A stretch of DNA of 64,000 nucleotides from LSCE01 sp050485425 (GTDB lineage: Bacteria > Pseudomonadota > Gammaproteobacteria > Nitrococcales > Aquisalimonadaceae). The notes under the pieces were generated by a model. It saw nothing but the letters and a program-made list of their open reading frames with translations, had not been told where the DNA came from and searched no databases. Where the stretch lies: the NCBI GenBank assembly GCA_050485425.1, contig JBJHBJ010000016.1, positions 1 to 64,000 on the forward strand. Direction: 5' to 3'. Below, piece after piece: positions 42,561-51,388 of the stretch (its first letter is position 1; each line of letters begins with the position of its first letter). The position numbers and the translations under genes are program-made.

Positions 42561-43618
42561 AAGCCCCCCCGGATCGGGCTGGGTTCGTCATCGATTCCCA
42601 GCGTGAACAGGCTCCACGCCTCCAGATCGCCGTTTCGGCAGAGCCCGTAGCGGAACGGCGGCGTCAGCCCCTCAAGCGCGAAGCGGAGATCCTTGAACCA
42701 GACACAGGTGTCGGACGCCGCCCGATCCACCCGGTACACCGACGGCAAGTGCGCGAAACGCCGGTAGAACGCGAACGCATCCTCCGCCCATACCGAGCGA
42801 GCCAAGGCGTCCTTCTCGCCGTCGCCGTACATGGCGTGACGCCGCCACTGCGCCTGATCCACCGGTTGGTAGCTGGCCAGTATGCGGCGGAACCAGGGGG
42901 CATCCTCGGACGCTGGCGTGGGCGGCTCTGAGCGACGCAGGTTCACGGTGGTCAGGTAGTGCGTTTCGTTGTGGGTAACGGCCAGCATCCAGTTGAACGG
43001 GGAAAACGGCTGTGGATAGGCCTCCACCCGGGCGGTCTGCATGCCGCGATCGGCGGCGAATTGCTGCGCCACGTCCAGCGCACTGCGGTACTGGCTGTGC
43101 TGAAACAGCACCAGCGCCGTCACTCCCGCCAGGCTGAGCGTGGCCGCCAGCCGCGGCCGCCAGTACAGCGAGGCCAGGAGCCCGAGAACGAGAATCCCGC
43201 TGAACCAGGGATCGATGATGAACGTGGTGTTGAAACCGGGAGCCCAGGCACTGAACGGGGCCAGAATCCGGGTCCCGTAGCTGGTGATCAGGTCACCGAG
43301 AATGTGGATGAACAACGCCAGCAGGGAAACACCGTAGTAGGCTTTCCAGCCATAGCGACGCCCGCCCAGATAACTGAAACCCACGGCCAGGACCAGCGCC
43401 CACAACGGCATCGCCACCAGTGAATGGGTGATACCCCGGTGCTGCCCCAGGTACACATCGGAGCCGAACAGCCGGACGACGGCGTCGAGATCCGGAGCGG
43501 CGGCGGCCAGGCCTCCGACCACCGTGCGCTCCTTGAGGGAAAGCGTGCCGGCGCGCCGTTTCGGCGCCGTTGCCCGGGCCAGCACAGCCCCGGATATGGC
43601 ATGGGTAATGGTATCCAG
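42554..43618 (-). CDS. DUF457 membrane-bound metal-dependent hydrolase, probable CTG start
   Basis: Membrane protein of 354 aa in the YdjM-like DUF457 family. The metal-binding His of the N-terminal motif is in DTITHAISGAVLAR, the second cluster in GQHRGITHSL and the third in IHILGDLITSYGTRIL. About four helices span residues 60-180; the C-terminal 180 residues are soluble. The DTITH motif lies upstream of the first ATG/GTG/TTG in frame, and a stop precedes it closely, so translation should begin at CTG 43618, with GGAGAG 6 bases before it. It is 21 bp behind the TetR gene, so coupling may help the weak start. Confidence 0.82.
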   Translation of the reverse strand: MDTITHAISGAVLARATAPKRRAGTLSLKERTVVGGLAAAAPDLDAVVRLFGSDVYLGQHRGITHSLVAMPLWALVLAVGFSYLGGRRYGWKAYYGVSLLALFIHILGDLITSYGTRILAPFSAWAPGFNTTFIIDPWFSGILVLGLLASLYWRPRLAATLSLAGVTALVLFQHSQYRSALDVAQQFAADRGMQTARVEAYPQPFSPFNWMLAVTHNETHYLTTVNLRRSEPPTPASEDAPWFRRILASYQPVDQAQWRRHAMYGDGEKDALARSVWAEDAFAFYRRFAHLPSVYRVDRAASDTCVWFKDLRFALEGLTPPFRYGLCRNGDLEAWSLFTLGIDDEPSPIRGGLW

Positions 43619-43639
43619 CGGGTCTCTCCGGTTATGCCG

Positions 43640-44311
43640 TCAGTCGGACGCCGCGCGCTGCGCCGACGCCGACGCCTCCTCGTTCACTGCCGCCGGCGGC
43701 GCGGGCAGCCGCAGCCTTCCGCCGTGGTGCACCGTGCCGTAGCCCGGCACAAATCCCGACAGCAGGCGTGCCGTTCGCAAGCCGCGATGCAGGCGGCTGC
43801 GGGTCTTGCGGAAACCGGGGCTTTCGTCCCGCAACCAGCTTACGAAGGTGGCGACGAACAGGCTGGTCAGCACTGTTTCCTCCAGACCGCGGTAGATGCC
43901 GGCGGCGTCCCGGCCGGCCGCTTCCCGCAGCCACTGGACGGTACGACTGATGCGTAGCACGGCCGGGATCTGGACATGCAGATGGCCCGGTTCCAGCTTG
44001 CCGAGAATCATCTGCCGCGTAACGCCACGGTGCGGCTCCAGGCAATCCAGCCAGGCCCAGACCAGTGTTTCCAGCCGCTCCACCGAGGGCAGTTCGGCTA
44101 CTGCCAGTTCGTGACCACACGCCAGCATCGCCGCGTCCGCCCGATCGAACCAGGCATCCACCAACTCGTCCTTTTCCCGGAAGTGCTGCCGGACACCGTT
44201 CAGGTCGGTATCCAGCGCTTCCGCCACCTGATACAGCCGGAGCCCCTCCCAGGAGCCCTGTTCGGCCACCGTGAGTGCCGCGTCGACGATCGCATCTGCA
44301 GTCGGTTGCAT
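43640..44311 (-). CDS. TetR-like transcriptional regulator
   Basis: Regulator of 223 aa. The N-terminal helix-turn-helix (about 6-50; VDAALTVAEQGSWEGLRLYQ then VRQHFREKDELV) is recognisable though divergent from the classic TetR pattern. The remainder is an all-helical ligand domain. It is the first gene of the run leading to DUF457, the UMF1 transporter and nadK, and lies 37 bp after the DoxX gene, so it may control both. The ligand is unknown. Confidence 0.82.
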   Translation of the reverse strand: MQPTADAIVDAALTVAEQGSWEGLRLYQVAEALDTDLNGVRQHFREKDELVDAWFDRADAAMLACGHELAVAELPSVERLETLVWAWLDCLEPHRGVTRQMILGKLEPGHLHVQIPAVLRISRTVQWLREAAGRDAAGIYRGLEETVLTSLFVATFVSWLRDESPGFRKTRSRLHRGLRTARLLSGFVPGYGTVHHGGRLRLPAPPAAVNEEASASAQRAASD

Positions 44312-44348
44312 GCAGCCTCCCTCGGTTGCTCGGCCGGAAAGCGAACCA

Positions 44349-44744
44349 TCAACGCCGATTGATACCGATGCCTCCCGGACCGGTGAACATCAGAGCCAGG
44401 GCGGTAAACAGGAAAAAGCCCTGCAGCTCCAGCGCCCAGGCGCCATGCTGATTCAAGGCGAACAACTCGTGCGAGTGAGCGAGAAAGATGGCGAAGAGCA
44501 TGTTGATGACGATCAACAAGCCCCCCCAGCGAGCATAGAAGCCGATGATGATCAGTATCGGCGCCACCACCTCGCCCAGGTACACACCGTAGGCCAGCGC
44601 TTCCGGCAGCCCGGCGCCGGCAAGCATTCCCTTGATACCGTCGATTCCACCAATCAGCTTGGGAATACCATGGAACAGCATCAGTATCCCCAGCGTCAGA
44701 CGCAGGATCAGCTTCCCGACGTCATCATTCAGTGACTGCAGCAT
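44349..44744 (-). CDS. DoxX family membrane protein (second)
   Basis: Small membrane protein of 131 aa with four helices and the DoxX pattern LILRLTLGILMLFHGIPKL at the start. It is only distantly like the DoxX protein at 3589. AAGGAG lies 6 bases before the ATG. It heads the minus-strand run that continues with the TetR gene. The function of these DoxX-like proteins is not established. Confidence 0.88.
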   Translation of the reverse strand: MLQSLNDDVGKLILRLTLGILMLFHGIPKLIGGIDGIKGMLAGAGLPEALAYGVYLGEVVAPILIIIGFYARWGGLLIVINMLFAIFLAHSHELFALNQHGAWALELQGFFLFTALALMFTGPGGIGINRR

Positions 44745-44830
44745 AGTACACTCCTTGTTATGGTCTTGGATGAATCACACCACGTATCTGTGACATTTTA
44801 CAGCCGGCCTCACTTCACTAGCTTACTAAC

Positions 44831-45352
44831 ATGACAGAGCCTCGCACAGCCACCACTATCTACTTCGCCCACGGCAAGGAAAGCGGCCCCTGGGGCACCA
44901 AGATCAGCGCGCTGGCAGAACTGGCCCGCGCCAGGGGCCTGCGCGTGGAGAGCCCGGACTACCGCTTCACCATGGATCCCGATGAGCGGGTACGCCATCT
45001 GCTGCAACACGCCGATACCGCCGGCGATAGCCTGCTGCTGGCGGGATCGAGTATGGGAGGGTATGTCTCCGCGGTGGCCAGCGCCACGCTGAAACCGCGC
45101 GGCCTGTTCCTGATGGCCCCGGCCGTGGACATTCCCGGTTACACCGCCGACACCACGCCGGGCAGCGGCTGCATCCACGTGATTCACGGCTGGCAGGACA
45201 CGCTGATACCCCCCGAACGGGTGACGGGGTGGGCCCTGCGCCACCGGGCCAGCCTCCACCTGATCGACGCGGACCACACGTTGAACAGCAGGTTGGAACG
45301 CGTCGAACGCCTGTTCTCGCTGTTTCTCGACGAGGCGCTGGCCACCGGATGA
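44831..45352 (+). CDS. YqiA/YcfP-like alpha/beta hydrolase
   Basis: Small alpha/beta hydrolase of 173 aa. The nucleophile is Ser74 in LLAGSSMGGYVS, with Asp123 in HGWQDTLIP and His149 in DADHTL completing the triad. The opening IYFAHGKESGPWGTKI is typical of short esterases such as YqiA. It would hydrolyse a small ester; the physiological substrate is unknown. It is divergent from the DoxX gene and followed 68 bp later by a membrane protein gene. Confidence 0.88.
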   Translation: MTEPRTATTIYFAHGKESGPWGTKISALAELARARGLRVESPDYRFTMDPDERVRHLLQHADTAGDSLLLAGSSMGGYVSAVASATLKPRGLFLMAPAVDIPGYTADTTPGSGCIHVIHGWQDTLIPPERVTGWALRHRASLHLIDADHTLNSRLERVERLFSLFLDEALATG

Positions 45353-45420
45353 GCCTTGCCCGACCCCGGGCGCTTCTGTGGCACAATCTGCGCCTCGGAC
45401 GACGATTGCGGACAAGAGCC

Positions 45421-45879
45421 ATGTCAGACACAGTTGCGCAAACGCCTCCCCAGGGGCTGCCCATGATGCACATCCTGCTAGCCCTGCTGGCGGGGCTGGT
45501 TCTCTATATGCCGGTGGTCAACCTGGCCGATGGCGGATACCTGTCGGTGCTGGACATCGCCGGCGCCTGGGGCTATCTCACGCTGTTCCTGCTCGGTCTG
45601 CTGATCGGTGCCTGCCTGATCTTCATGATCACCCGCAAACTGACCTGGGGGCGCGCACTGCTGGTGGACCTGGGAGTGGTGGTCTGTCTGATTCCGGCCG
45701 TGGTGGGCATTGTCCTCGGCTGGGAGCAGCCCGCGCAGGGGGCCACCGGCTTTGGCTACGGCTTCTGGCTGGCGGTGGTCTTCCTGCTGCTGCGCTTCCC
45801 ACTCAGCTTCTGGATTCGGGGAAACGCCAGCCGGCTGCATACGCAGATGCAGCAGAAGCAGTCCGGGAGGGATGGCTGA
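45421..45879 (+). CDS. Small four-helix membrane protein, unknown
   Basis: Integral membrane protein of 152 aa that I do not recognise. Helices lie at about residues 17-35, 47-70, 78-100 and 112-135, with a basic C-terminal tail (HTQMQQKQSGRDG). The start MSDTVAQTPPQG at 45421 is chosen because the open frame before it overlaps the esterase gene. The ribosome site is weak. It may be cotranscribed with the esterase. Confidence 0.7.
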   Translation: MSDTVAQTPPQGLPMMHILLALLAGLVLYMPVVNLADGGYLSVLDIAGAWGYLTLFLLGLLIGACLIFMITRKLTWGRALLVDLGVVVCLIPAVVGIVLGWEQPAQGATGFGYGFWLAVVFLLLRFPLSFWIRGNASRLHTQMQQKQSGRDG

Positions 45880-45917
45880 TGTGCCATCCCGACCACTTCA
45901 TGAATCACGCGGGCACT

Positions 45918-47219
45918 TCAGCGCGAGGTTAGTCGCAGCTCGATGCGACGGTTGCGTCGCATCGCCTCCGCGGTGGTGCGGTCGTCCACCGGATGGTACT
46001 CGGCAAAGCCGGCCGCCGAGAGCCGCTCGGCTGGAACGCCTCTGGCGATCAGGTAATCCACGATGGACTGCGCGCGCGCCGTGGACAGCTGCCAGTTGGA
46101 CGGGAATTCCGGAGTGCTGATGGGACGGATGTCGGTATGTCCCTCCACCTGGAGCACCCAGGGGATCTCGTCGGGGATGTCCTCGGCGATGGTAAGCAGC
46201 GTCTCCGCCACACGGTCGAGTTGCCGCCGGCCGGGTTGGCCCAGTTCGGCGGAAGCGGATTCGAAGAACAGCTCCGACTGGAACAGGAAACGATCGCCGA
46301 CAATGCGGATGTCCTCGCGGTCACCGAGCACCTCGCGCAAACGGCCGAAGAAATCGGAGCGGTAGCGGCTCAGTTCCTGCACCCGCTCCACCAGCAGCAG
46401 GTTCAGCCGCTCACCCAGCTCGGCAATCTCGATATCCTGTTCGGCAACCCGCGTTTCCGCCAGTTCCAGCGCGCCGGCCACCCGGCGCAACTGTTCACGC
46501 AGGGCAGCCGCCTCGGCGGCCAGCCTGTCGATCCGGGCCTGCGCCTCCGCCGACAGGTGCTGTTCCTCTTCCAGCGCCCGGCGCTGTTCTTCCGTCAGAC
46601 GGGTCAGGTCGCGGACCCGCATTTCCCGTTCTTCGATCTCGCGCTGCGCCAGGCGGGTACGTTCCTCGGCGTCCGCCAGCTCGGCTTCCAGGGCCAGGCT
46701 GCGATCGCGGGCCGCGGTGGCTTCGTCCCGGCTCGCTTCCAGGGCCGCCTCCAGATCGCCCACCTGGTCTTCCAGCTGCTGCCGGAGACGGCGCAGCGCG
46801 TCAATATCCTGTTGCAGGCTGGCCAGCTCGCGGGTCTGCTCGCGGATGGTCTCCTGGTCTTCCTCGATGGTCTCTCCGGCAGCGAGGAGTTCGCGTTCCA
46901 GCCGCTCGGAGCGGTCCAGGGCTTCCGCCAGTTCATCCTGCAATGCGGCCCGCTGGCCGATGGAAACGCTGAGTTGTTCTTCCAGCGCCTCCCGGCGGCG
47001 CTCCTCCATGGACAGTAGTTCGCCAAGCTCGGTGAGACGAGCTTCGAGTCGCGCCAACGTTCGCTCGCGGCCGGTCAACACATCCGTAAGCACCGACTGC
47101 GCCAGCATGAACACCGTCAGCACGAACACGAATACGAGGAGCAGCGTCGCCAGCGCATCCACGTACCCCGGCCAGATATTGACGCTGTTCCGGCTTCGGC
47201 GTCCGCCTCCAGTGAACAT
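45918..47219 (-). CDS. MotB-like protein: membrane anchor, coiled coil, OmpA-type peptidoglycan-binding domain
   Basis: Protein of 433 aa. One N-terminal helix (about 21-44) follows the proton-channel-like segment IWPGYVDALATLLLVFVFVL. A very long coiled coil (about 50-285) reaches across the periplasm. The C-terminal OmpA/MotB domain (about 300-433) has QVEGHTDIRPI and NWQLSTARAQSIVDYL. The conserved Asp26 in the helix start matches the proton-carrying Asp of MotB/TolR-type stators. It begins 6 bp after the MotA/ExbB-like gene. There are no flagellar genes nearby, so it probably powers something other than swimming. Confidence 0.88.
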   Translation of the reverse strand: MFTGGGRRSRNSVNIWPGYVDALATLLLVFVFVLTVFMLAQSVLTDVLTGRERTLARLEARLTELGELLSMEERRREALEEQLSVSIGQRAALQDELAEALDRSERLERELLAAGETIEEDQETIREQTRELASLQQDIDALRRLRQQLEDQVGDLEAALEASRDEATAARDRSLALEAELADAEERTRLAQREIEEREMRVRDLTRLTEEQRRALEEEQHLSAEAQARIDRLAAEAAALREQLRRVAGALELAETRVAEQDIEIAELGERLNLLLVERVQELSRYRSDFFGRLREVLGDREDIRIVGDRFLFQSELFFESASAELGQPGRRQLDRVAETLLTIAEDIPDEIPWVLQVEGHTDIRPISTPEFPSNWQLSTARAQSIVDYLIARGVPAERLSAAGFAEYHPVDDRTTAEAMRRNRRIELRLTSR

Positions 47220-47225
47220 AGCGGC

Positions 47226-48377
47226 TTACCGTCCTTCCGGCGGTTCGTGTCCCGTCGCCTTGGCCACGGTGCGGGTCAGCAGGCGCACTTCGCTGCGTAA
47301 CGCTTCCGCCACCGTATCCCGCTCCTGCTCCATCCGGCCGATCATGCGTCCCAAATGCTGGTCCAGGCCCTGCAGCGCCTCGCGCATGGCCCGGTCCTCG
47401 TCCTGGCGGTCTGCCATGGTATCCGCCAGTCGCTTCAGCAACGGCTGCAGTTCCATCTGCCCCTTGGTGATGGTAAGCGCCATCTTCTGTTCGCCGCGGC
47501 TTTGCTCCAACAGGTGAGACATCTGCTCGGTGAGATTGATCAATCCGGCATCCGCCGCGCGGCGCTCCTCCTCGGAGCGGGCCAGGGCACGCTGGAGCTT
47601 GTCCAGACTGTCGGCGGTCTGCTCCAGCAAGGCCTGGATGTAGGCAGGAATGGTCGGTTCGCCCTCGCCGGCGCCGACACCGCCGCTGCTGTAGTGGGTC
47701 ACCCCGGAAAGCCATTCTTCCAGATCGTTGTAGAAGCGATTCTGGGCGTATCCCGCCTGCAAATCGACGAAACCCAGCACCAGGGCGCCGGCCAGGCCGA
47801 ACAGCGAGGAGCTGAATGCGGTACCCATGCCCTCCAGCGGCGCTTCCAGGCCGCTGCGCAGTTCTTCGAAGATGGCGGTGGCGTCGGCGCCGGTGATGCG
47901 CAGGTCGCCAATCACTGCGCCAATGGCACGCAGCGTGTCCAGCAACCCCCAGAAGGTACCCAGCAGACCGAGAAAGATCAGCAGGCCGATGATGTAGCGT
48001 GAGAGATCCCGGGACTCATCCAGCCGCGAGCGTATGCCGTCCAGCAATGTCGTCATGCTCATCGCCGAGAGCTGAAGCTGCTTGTCCTTGCGGTCGGCCA
48101 GCAAACGGGTGAGTGACCCGATCACGCCGCCCCTGGGAACCGCCGGCGTCGCCCGGCTGGCGCGCCAGGCGCGAATCCAGGCGGCATCCGGCCCCAACTG
48201 GATGACCTGGCGCAGGTTGATGATGATTCCCAGCAGCAACACCGCCAGGATCATGCCGTTGAAAACGGGGTTGGCAAAGAATGCCTCACGCAGCGGAACG
48301 AACAACAGCGTACAGACCACTGCCACCGAGGCGAGGAACAAAGCAATCCAGAGCAGGACCCGCGTGGGTTGTCTCAC
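47226..48377 (-). CDS. MotA/ExbB-like proton-channel protein
   Basis: Membrane protein of 383 aa with about four helices (7-29, 37-59, 128-149, 186-208). The channel region IGLLIFLGLLGTFWGLLDTL and GMGTAFSSSLFGLAGALVLGFVDL are typical of MotA/TolQ/ExbB. The C-terminal third is a charged, helical cytoplasmic tail. It pairs with the OmpA-domain protein 6 bp downstream as a predicted ion-driven stator. Partner and cargo are unknown; the pair lacks any Zorya effector genes (ZorC, ZorD or ZorE). Confidence 0.86.
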   Translation of the reverse strand: MRQPTRVLLWIALFLASVAVVCTLLFVPLREAFFANPVFNGMILAVLLLGIIINLRQVIQLGPDAAWIRAWRASRATPAVPRGGVIGSLTRLLADRKDKQLQLSAMSMTTLLDGIRSRLDESRDLSRYIIGLLIFLGLLGTFWGLLDTLRAIGAVIGDLRITGADATAIFEELRSGLEAPLEGMGTAFSSSLFGLAGALVLGFVDLQAGYAQNRFYNDLEEWLSGVTHYSSGGVGAGEGEPTIPAYIQALLEQTADSLDKLQRALARSEEERRAADAGLINLTEQMSHLLEQSRGEQKMALTITKGQMELQPLLKRLADTMADRQDEDRAMREALQGLDQHLGRMIGRMEQERDTVAEALRSEVRLLTRTVAKATGHEPPEGR

Positions 48378-48430
48378 GCACCCTCCCTTGCCGCGACAGG
48401 GGACGCCGCGACTGTCGCCGACGTTGTTAT

Positions 48431-48464
48431 GGAAGCGCTGAAGTACCCATGCCGCCGCGCTTCC
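48431..48464. repeat. Inverted repeat GGAAGCGC / GCGCTTCC
   Basis: Perfect 8-bp arms with an 18-base spacer, in the 275-bp gap between the stator pair and the DUF6316 gene. The left arm begins the GGAAGCGCTGA motif that also occurs near 16239 and, inverted, near 20226. Confidence 0.45.
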
Positions 48465-48652
48465 TTATATGGCTTTCCCAGCTGCTTGCGGAATCATCGG
48501 TCGATCCAACTGATGCGATGAACAGATCAACAGCCCCCGATTGGTTGATCATCCATGCCATCGCACCGGAGAGCAAGCCCCGGTGCATCTGAGCGTCAGG
48601 AGAAAGGTGACGGCGGCAGCGCTGCCGGCCTCGACAGCGCACGGGTCGCCGA

Positions 48653-48892
48653 TCAGAGATGCCCTTGGATCGCCGCCGGCTCGACGGCATGCCAGTTGGA
48701 CACACGCCGGCGTGGATGAGAGACCACCAGGCGGTCAAGCATTTCCTCGGCTTCGGCCCGGGTTTCGAACGGACCCCGCACACCTTCACGCGTCTCCACG
48801 TACCAGCCGTTGGCCAGGCCTCCCTGTTCGCCGACGTGGAAGAAGCGGTCCTGCCTGAACTGACTTCGGTAGCCTCCGGGGGATGCAGCCAT
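48653..48892 (-). CDS. DUF6316-type small protein
   Basis: Small soluble protein of 79 aa. The pattern RQDRFFHVGEQ, GWYVETREGVRGPF and RAEAEEMLDRLV matches the short DUF6316-type family found in gammaproteobacteria, of unknown function. The ATG at 48892 has GGAGG 5 bases before it; another ATG 15 bp further up has no site. It is divergent from the phosphatase gene and probably stands alone. Confidence 0.75.
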   Translation of the reverse strand: MAASPGGYRSQFRQDRFFHVGEQGGLANGWYVETREGVRGPFETRAEAEEMLDRLVVSHPRRRVSNWHAVEPAAIQGHL

Positions 48893-49210
48893 GGTTACCT
48901 CCAGCACCCGGGTTGCAACCCAGCGCGCCTACTGACCGAACACCGTCGGGAGCCGCGAATACAGCCTCCGACACACGGCCCTCCATGGCGGACATGCAGC
49001 ATGGTTCGCTGCATCACGTGCAATGCTTCGCATCCTAGCATTGTGTCTCTGCTGTTTATAGCCTATCCACAACGGTTTTGGACAGAGCTGTCCACCACGC
49101 ATCCGTCCGTGCCGCAGCCGTCGCCACACCTCGGCCCGTCGGTGATGCCTCCCTGGGTGGCGGGCGTCAGGCGCGATAGTATGCGTACAGTAACCAGCAG
49201 AGGACACGGG
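48893..49210. other. 318-bp gap between divergent DUF6316 and phosphatase genes
   Basis: No gene is supported. The AT-rich part (49030-49090) should carry promoters. CTATCCACA at about 49063-49071 is one base from a DnaA box. Confidence 0.5.
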
Positions 49211-49831
49211 ATGTATACCCAGCAATCGGCCACGGTGGTGGACCTGCTCCGTCACGGTCAGCCCGAGGGGGGGCAGAAGTATCGGGGCCGCCTGGACGAC
49301 CCGCTCAGCCCGCTGGGCTGGGAGCAGATGCGCCGTGCCGTGGCTGACGGCACGCATTGGGATGTCGTGCTCAGCTCCAGCCTGGAGCGGTGCCGGGCTT
49401 TTGCCGAAGAGGTGGGCCACGGGCAGAGCATTCCCGTACACGTGGAACCCGACTTCGTGGAAATCAGTTTCGGCGACTGGGAAGGCATGAAAACCGAGGA
49501 AATCCTGGCCAGGTACGGCCCTGCGCTGAGCGCATTCTGGCTGGACGGCGATGCCAACCCGCCCCCGGGGGGAGAGACCGTGAGCAGCTTCCACCACCGG
49601 GTGGGCGCCGCCTGGGACCGTTGGCTGGAGCGGCTCTGGGGGCAGCATGTGTTGCTGGTCTGCCACGGCGGCGTCGTACGCACCGCCCTGAGCCACGCAC
49701 TCGGGCTGTCCCCCACGCACATGCTCTCGCGCCTGGAGGTACCTTACGCCTGCCGTAGCCGCGTCCGGATCACGCGCCGAGCCGATAGCAGCCTGCAGTC
49801 AATGCTGGTCAGTCACGGAGCGCCGGAATAG
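49211..49831 (+). CDS. Histidine phosphatase family protein
   Basis: Phosphatase of 206 aa with the phosphohistidine motif LLRHGQPEGG (R14, H15, G16) and the second catalytic His in LVCHGGVVRT (H152). The acid residue region SFGDWEGMKTEEI is present. The general shape is that of alpha-ribazole or phosphoglycerate-mutase-like phosphatases; with no cobalamin genes nearby the substrate stays open. AGAGGA precedes the ATG at 49211. The long open frame upstream is not coding. It converges with prpD. Confidence 0.88.
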   Translation: MYTQQSATVVDLLRHGQPEGGQKYRGRLDDPLSPLGWEQMRRAVADGTHWDVVLSSSLERCRAFAEEVGHGQSIPVHVEPDFVEISFGDWEGMKTEEILARYGPALSAFWLDGDANPPPGGETVSSFHHRVGAAWDRWLERLWGQHVLLVCHGGVVRTALSHALGLSPTHMLSRLEVPYACRSRVRITRRADSSLQSMLVSHGAPE

Positions 49832-49864
49832 CCGCCGTCATTCTGCCCGGCGACGGCCCCCTTC

Positions 49865-51319
49865 TCACAACGCCCAAAGGTCCATGAACACGTTCACCGG
49901 CATCTTCTCCAGGGTCTTCTGTTTTGCGCAAGCGGCCTTGATGGCGTCGGCACGCCGGGGGGGCAGCCGTGTTGCCACGGCCTGTTCGAATTTCTCCACC
50001 AGCAGCGGAATCCCCTCCTTGCGGCGGCGGCGATGGCCGACGGGATAGTCCACCTGCACGCGCTCGGTCTGACTGCCGTCCGTGAAGAAGACCTGCACGG
50101 CATTGCCGATGGAGCGCTTCTTCGGGTCCAGGTAGTCCTTTGAGAACTGCGCGTTCTCCTGCACTTCCATCTTCTCGCGCAGGGCATCGATGCGCGGGTC
50201 GGCAGCGATGTGGTCCTCGTAGTCGTCCGCGGTGAGCCGGCCGAAGATCAGCGGCACGGCCACCATGTACTGGATGCAGTGATCCCGGTCGGCGGGGTTG
50301 TCCAGGGGCCCGGTCTTGTCGATGATGCGCACCCCGGCCTCCTGGGTCTCGATCACCACGCGGTCGATGCCCTCCAGCCGGTTCTTCACCTGCCCGTGCA
50401 GGCTCACGGCCGCCTCGACGGCCGTCTGGGCGTGGAACTCGGCCGGAAAGGCGATCTTGAACAGGATGTTCTCCATCACATAGCTGCCGAAACCCTGTTC
50501 GAGCCTGAGCCTGTTGCCCTTGAACAGCACGTCGTTGAAGCCCCAGCCCCTGGCCGACAGTGCCGAGGGGTACCCCATTTCGCCGGTCATGGCGATCAGC
50601 GCCAGGCGCACGCCCCGGGCGGAGGCGTCGCCGGCGGCCCAGCTCTTGCGCGAGCCGGTATTGGGGGCATGGCGATAGGTGCGCAGGCTGGAGCCATCGA
50701 TCCAGGCGTGGGAAAGCGCCGTGACCACGTCGTCCCGGCTGCCGCCCAGCATGTGGGTGACCACGGCGGCGGTGGCGATCCGGCACAGCATGACGTGATC
50801 CAGGCCGACACGGTTGAAGCTGTTCTCCAGCGCGATCACGCCCTGGATCTCGTGCGCCTTGATGGCGGCGGTGAGCACTTCGCGCATGGTCAGCGGCGCC
50901 CTGCCTTCGGCGATGTTGCGGCGGCTGAGGTAATCCGCCACCGCCAGGATGCCGCCAAGATTGTCGGAGGGATGCCCCCATTCCGCGGCGAGCCAGGTGT
51001 CGTTGAAGTCCAGCCAGCGGATCATGGCGCCAATATTGAACGCTGCCTGCACCGGGTCCAGCCGGTAGGAGGTCCCCGGGACCCGGACACCATTGGCCAT
51101 CTCCGCGCCCGGCACCACCGGCCCCAGCAGCTTGGTGCAGGCCGGGTACTGCAGGGCGAGCATGGCGCAGGCCAGGCTGTCCATCAGCATGTAGCGGGCG
51201 GTGTCGTAGGCCTCGTCGGACTTGACGGTGTAGCCGGTGACGTACCTGGCGATCGCCACCAGCTCCTTGTCCGGCTTCGGCCGCTTGCTGGACTTGATGC
51301 CTCCCTCGGTCGCGCGCAT
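49865..51319 (-). CDS. prpD: 2-methylcitrate dehydratase (MmgE/PrpD family)
   Basis: PrpD-type enzyme of 484 aa that can dehydrate 2-methylcitrate. Family landmarks are YMLMDSLACAMLAL near the start, RWLDFNDTWLAAEWGHPSDNLGGILA (about 100-125), and SWAAGDASARGVRLA (about 228-242). GGGGAGGAG lies 7 bases before the ATG. It is the last gene of acuI-prpB-prpC-acnD-prpF-prpD. In organisms with AcnD and PrpF, PrpD is often partly redundant, so both routes to 2-methylisocitrate seem present here. Confidence 0.94.
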   Translation of the reverse strand: MRATEGGIKSSKRPKPDKELVAIARYVTGYTVKSDEAYDTARYMLMDSLACAMLALQYPACTKLLGPVVPGAEMANGVRVPGTSYRLDPVQAAFNIGAMIRWLDFNDTWLAAEWGHPSDNLGGILAVADYLSRRNIAEGRAPLTMREVLTAAIKAHEIQGVIALENSFNRVGLDHVMLCRIATAAVVTHMLGGSRDDVVTALSHAWIDGSSLRTYRHAPNTGSRKSWAAGDASARGVRLALIAMTGEMGYPSALSARGWGFNDVLFKGNRLRLEQGFGSYVMENILFKIAFPAEFHAQTAVEAAVSLHGQVKNRLEGIDRVVIETQEAGVRIIDKTGPLDNPADRDHCIQYMVAVPLIFGRLTADDYEDHIAADPRIDALREKMEVQENAQFSKDYLDPKKRSIGNAVQVFFTDGSQTERVQVDYPVGHRRRRKEGIPLLVEKFEQAVATRLPPRRADAIKAACAKQKTLEKMPVNVFMDLWAL

Positions 51320-51388
51320 GTGTCGGCTCCTCCCCGTCAGGACGGATTGCGGATGAGACTCATGACAAGTGTAGGCGTACCGCGGCTG

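Noticed and set aside
45918..48377. Zorya anti-phage system
   Set aside because: The two genes resemble ZorA/ZorB in general layout, but the neighbouring genes (DUF6316, phosphatase, small membrane protein) are not ZorC, ZorD or ZorE, and no nuclease or helicase effector is present.
48659..49210. Long N-terminal extension of the histidine phosphatase
   Set aside because: The 184 extra codons overlap the DUF6316 gene and lack any domain; the RHG motif and ribosome site fit the start at 49211.
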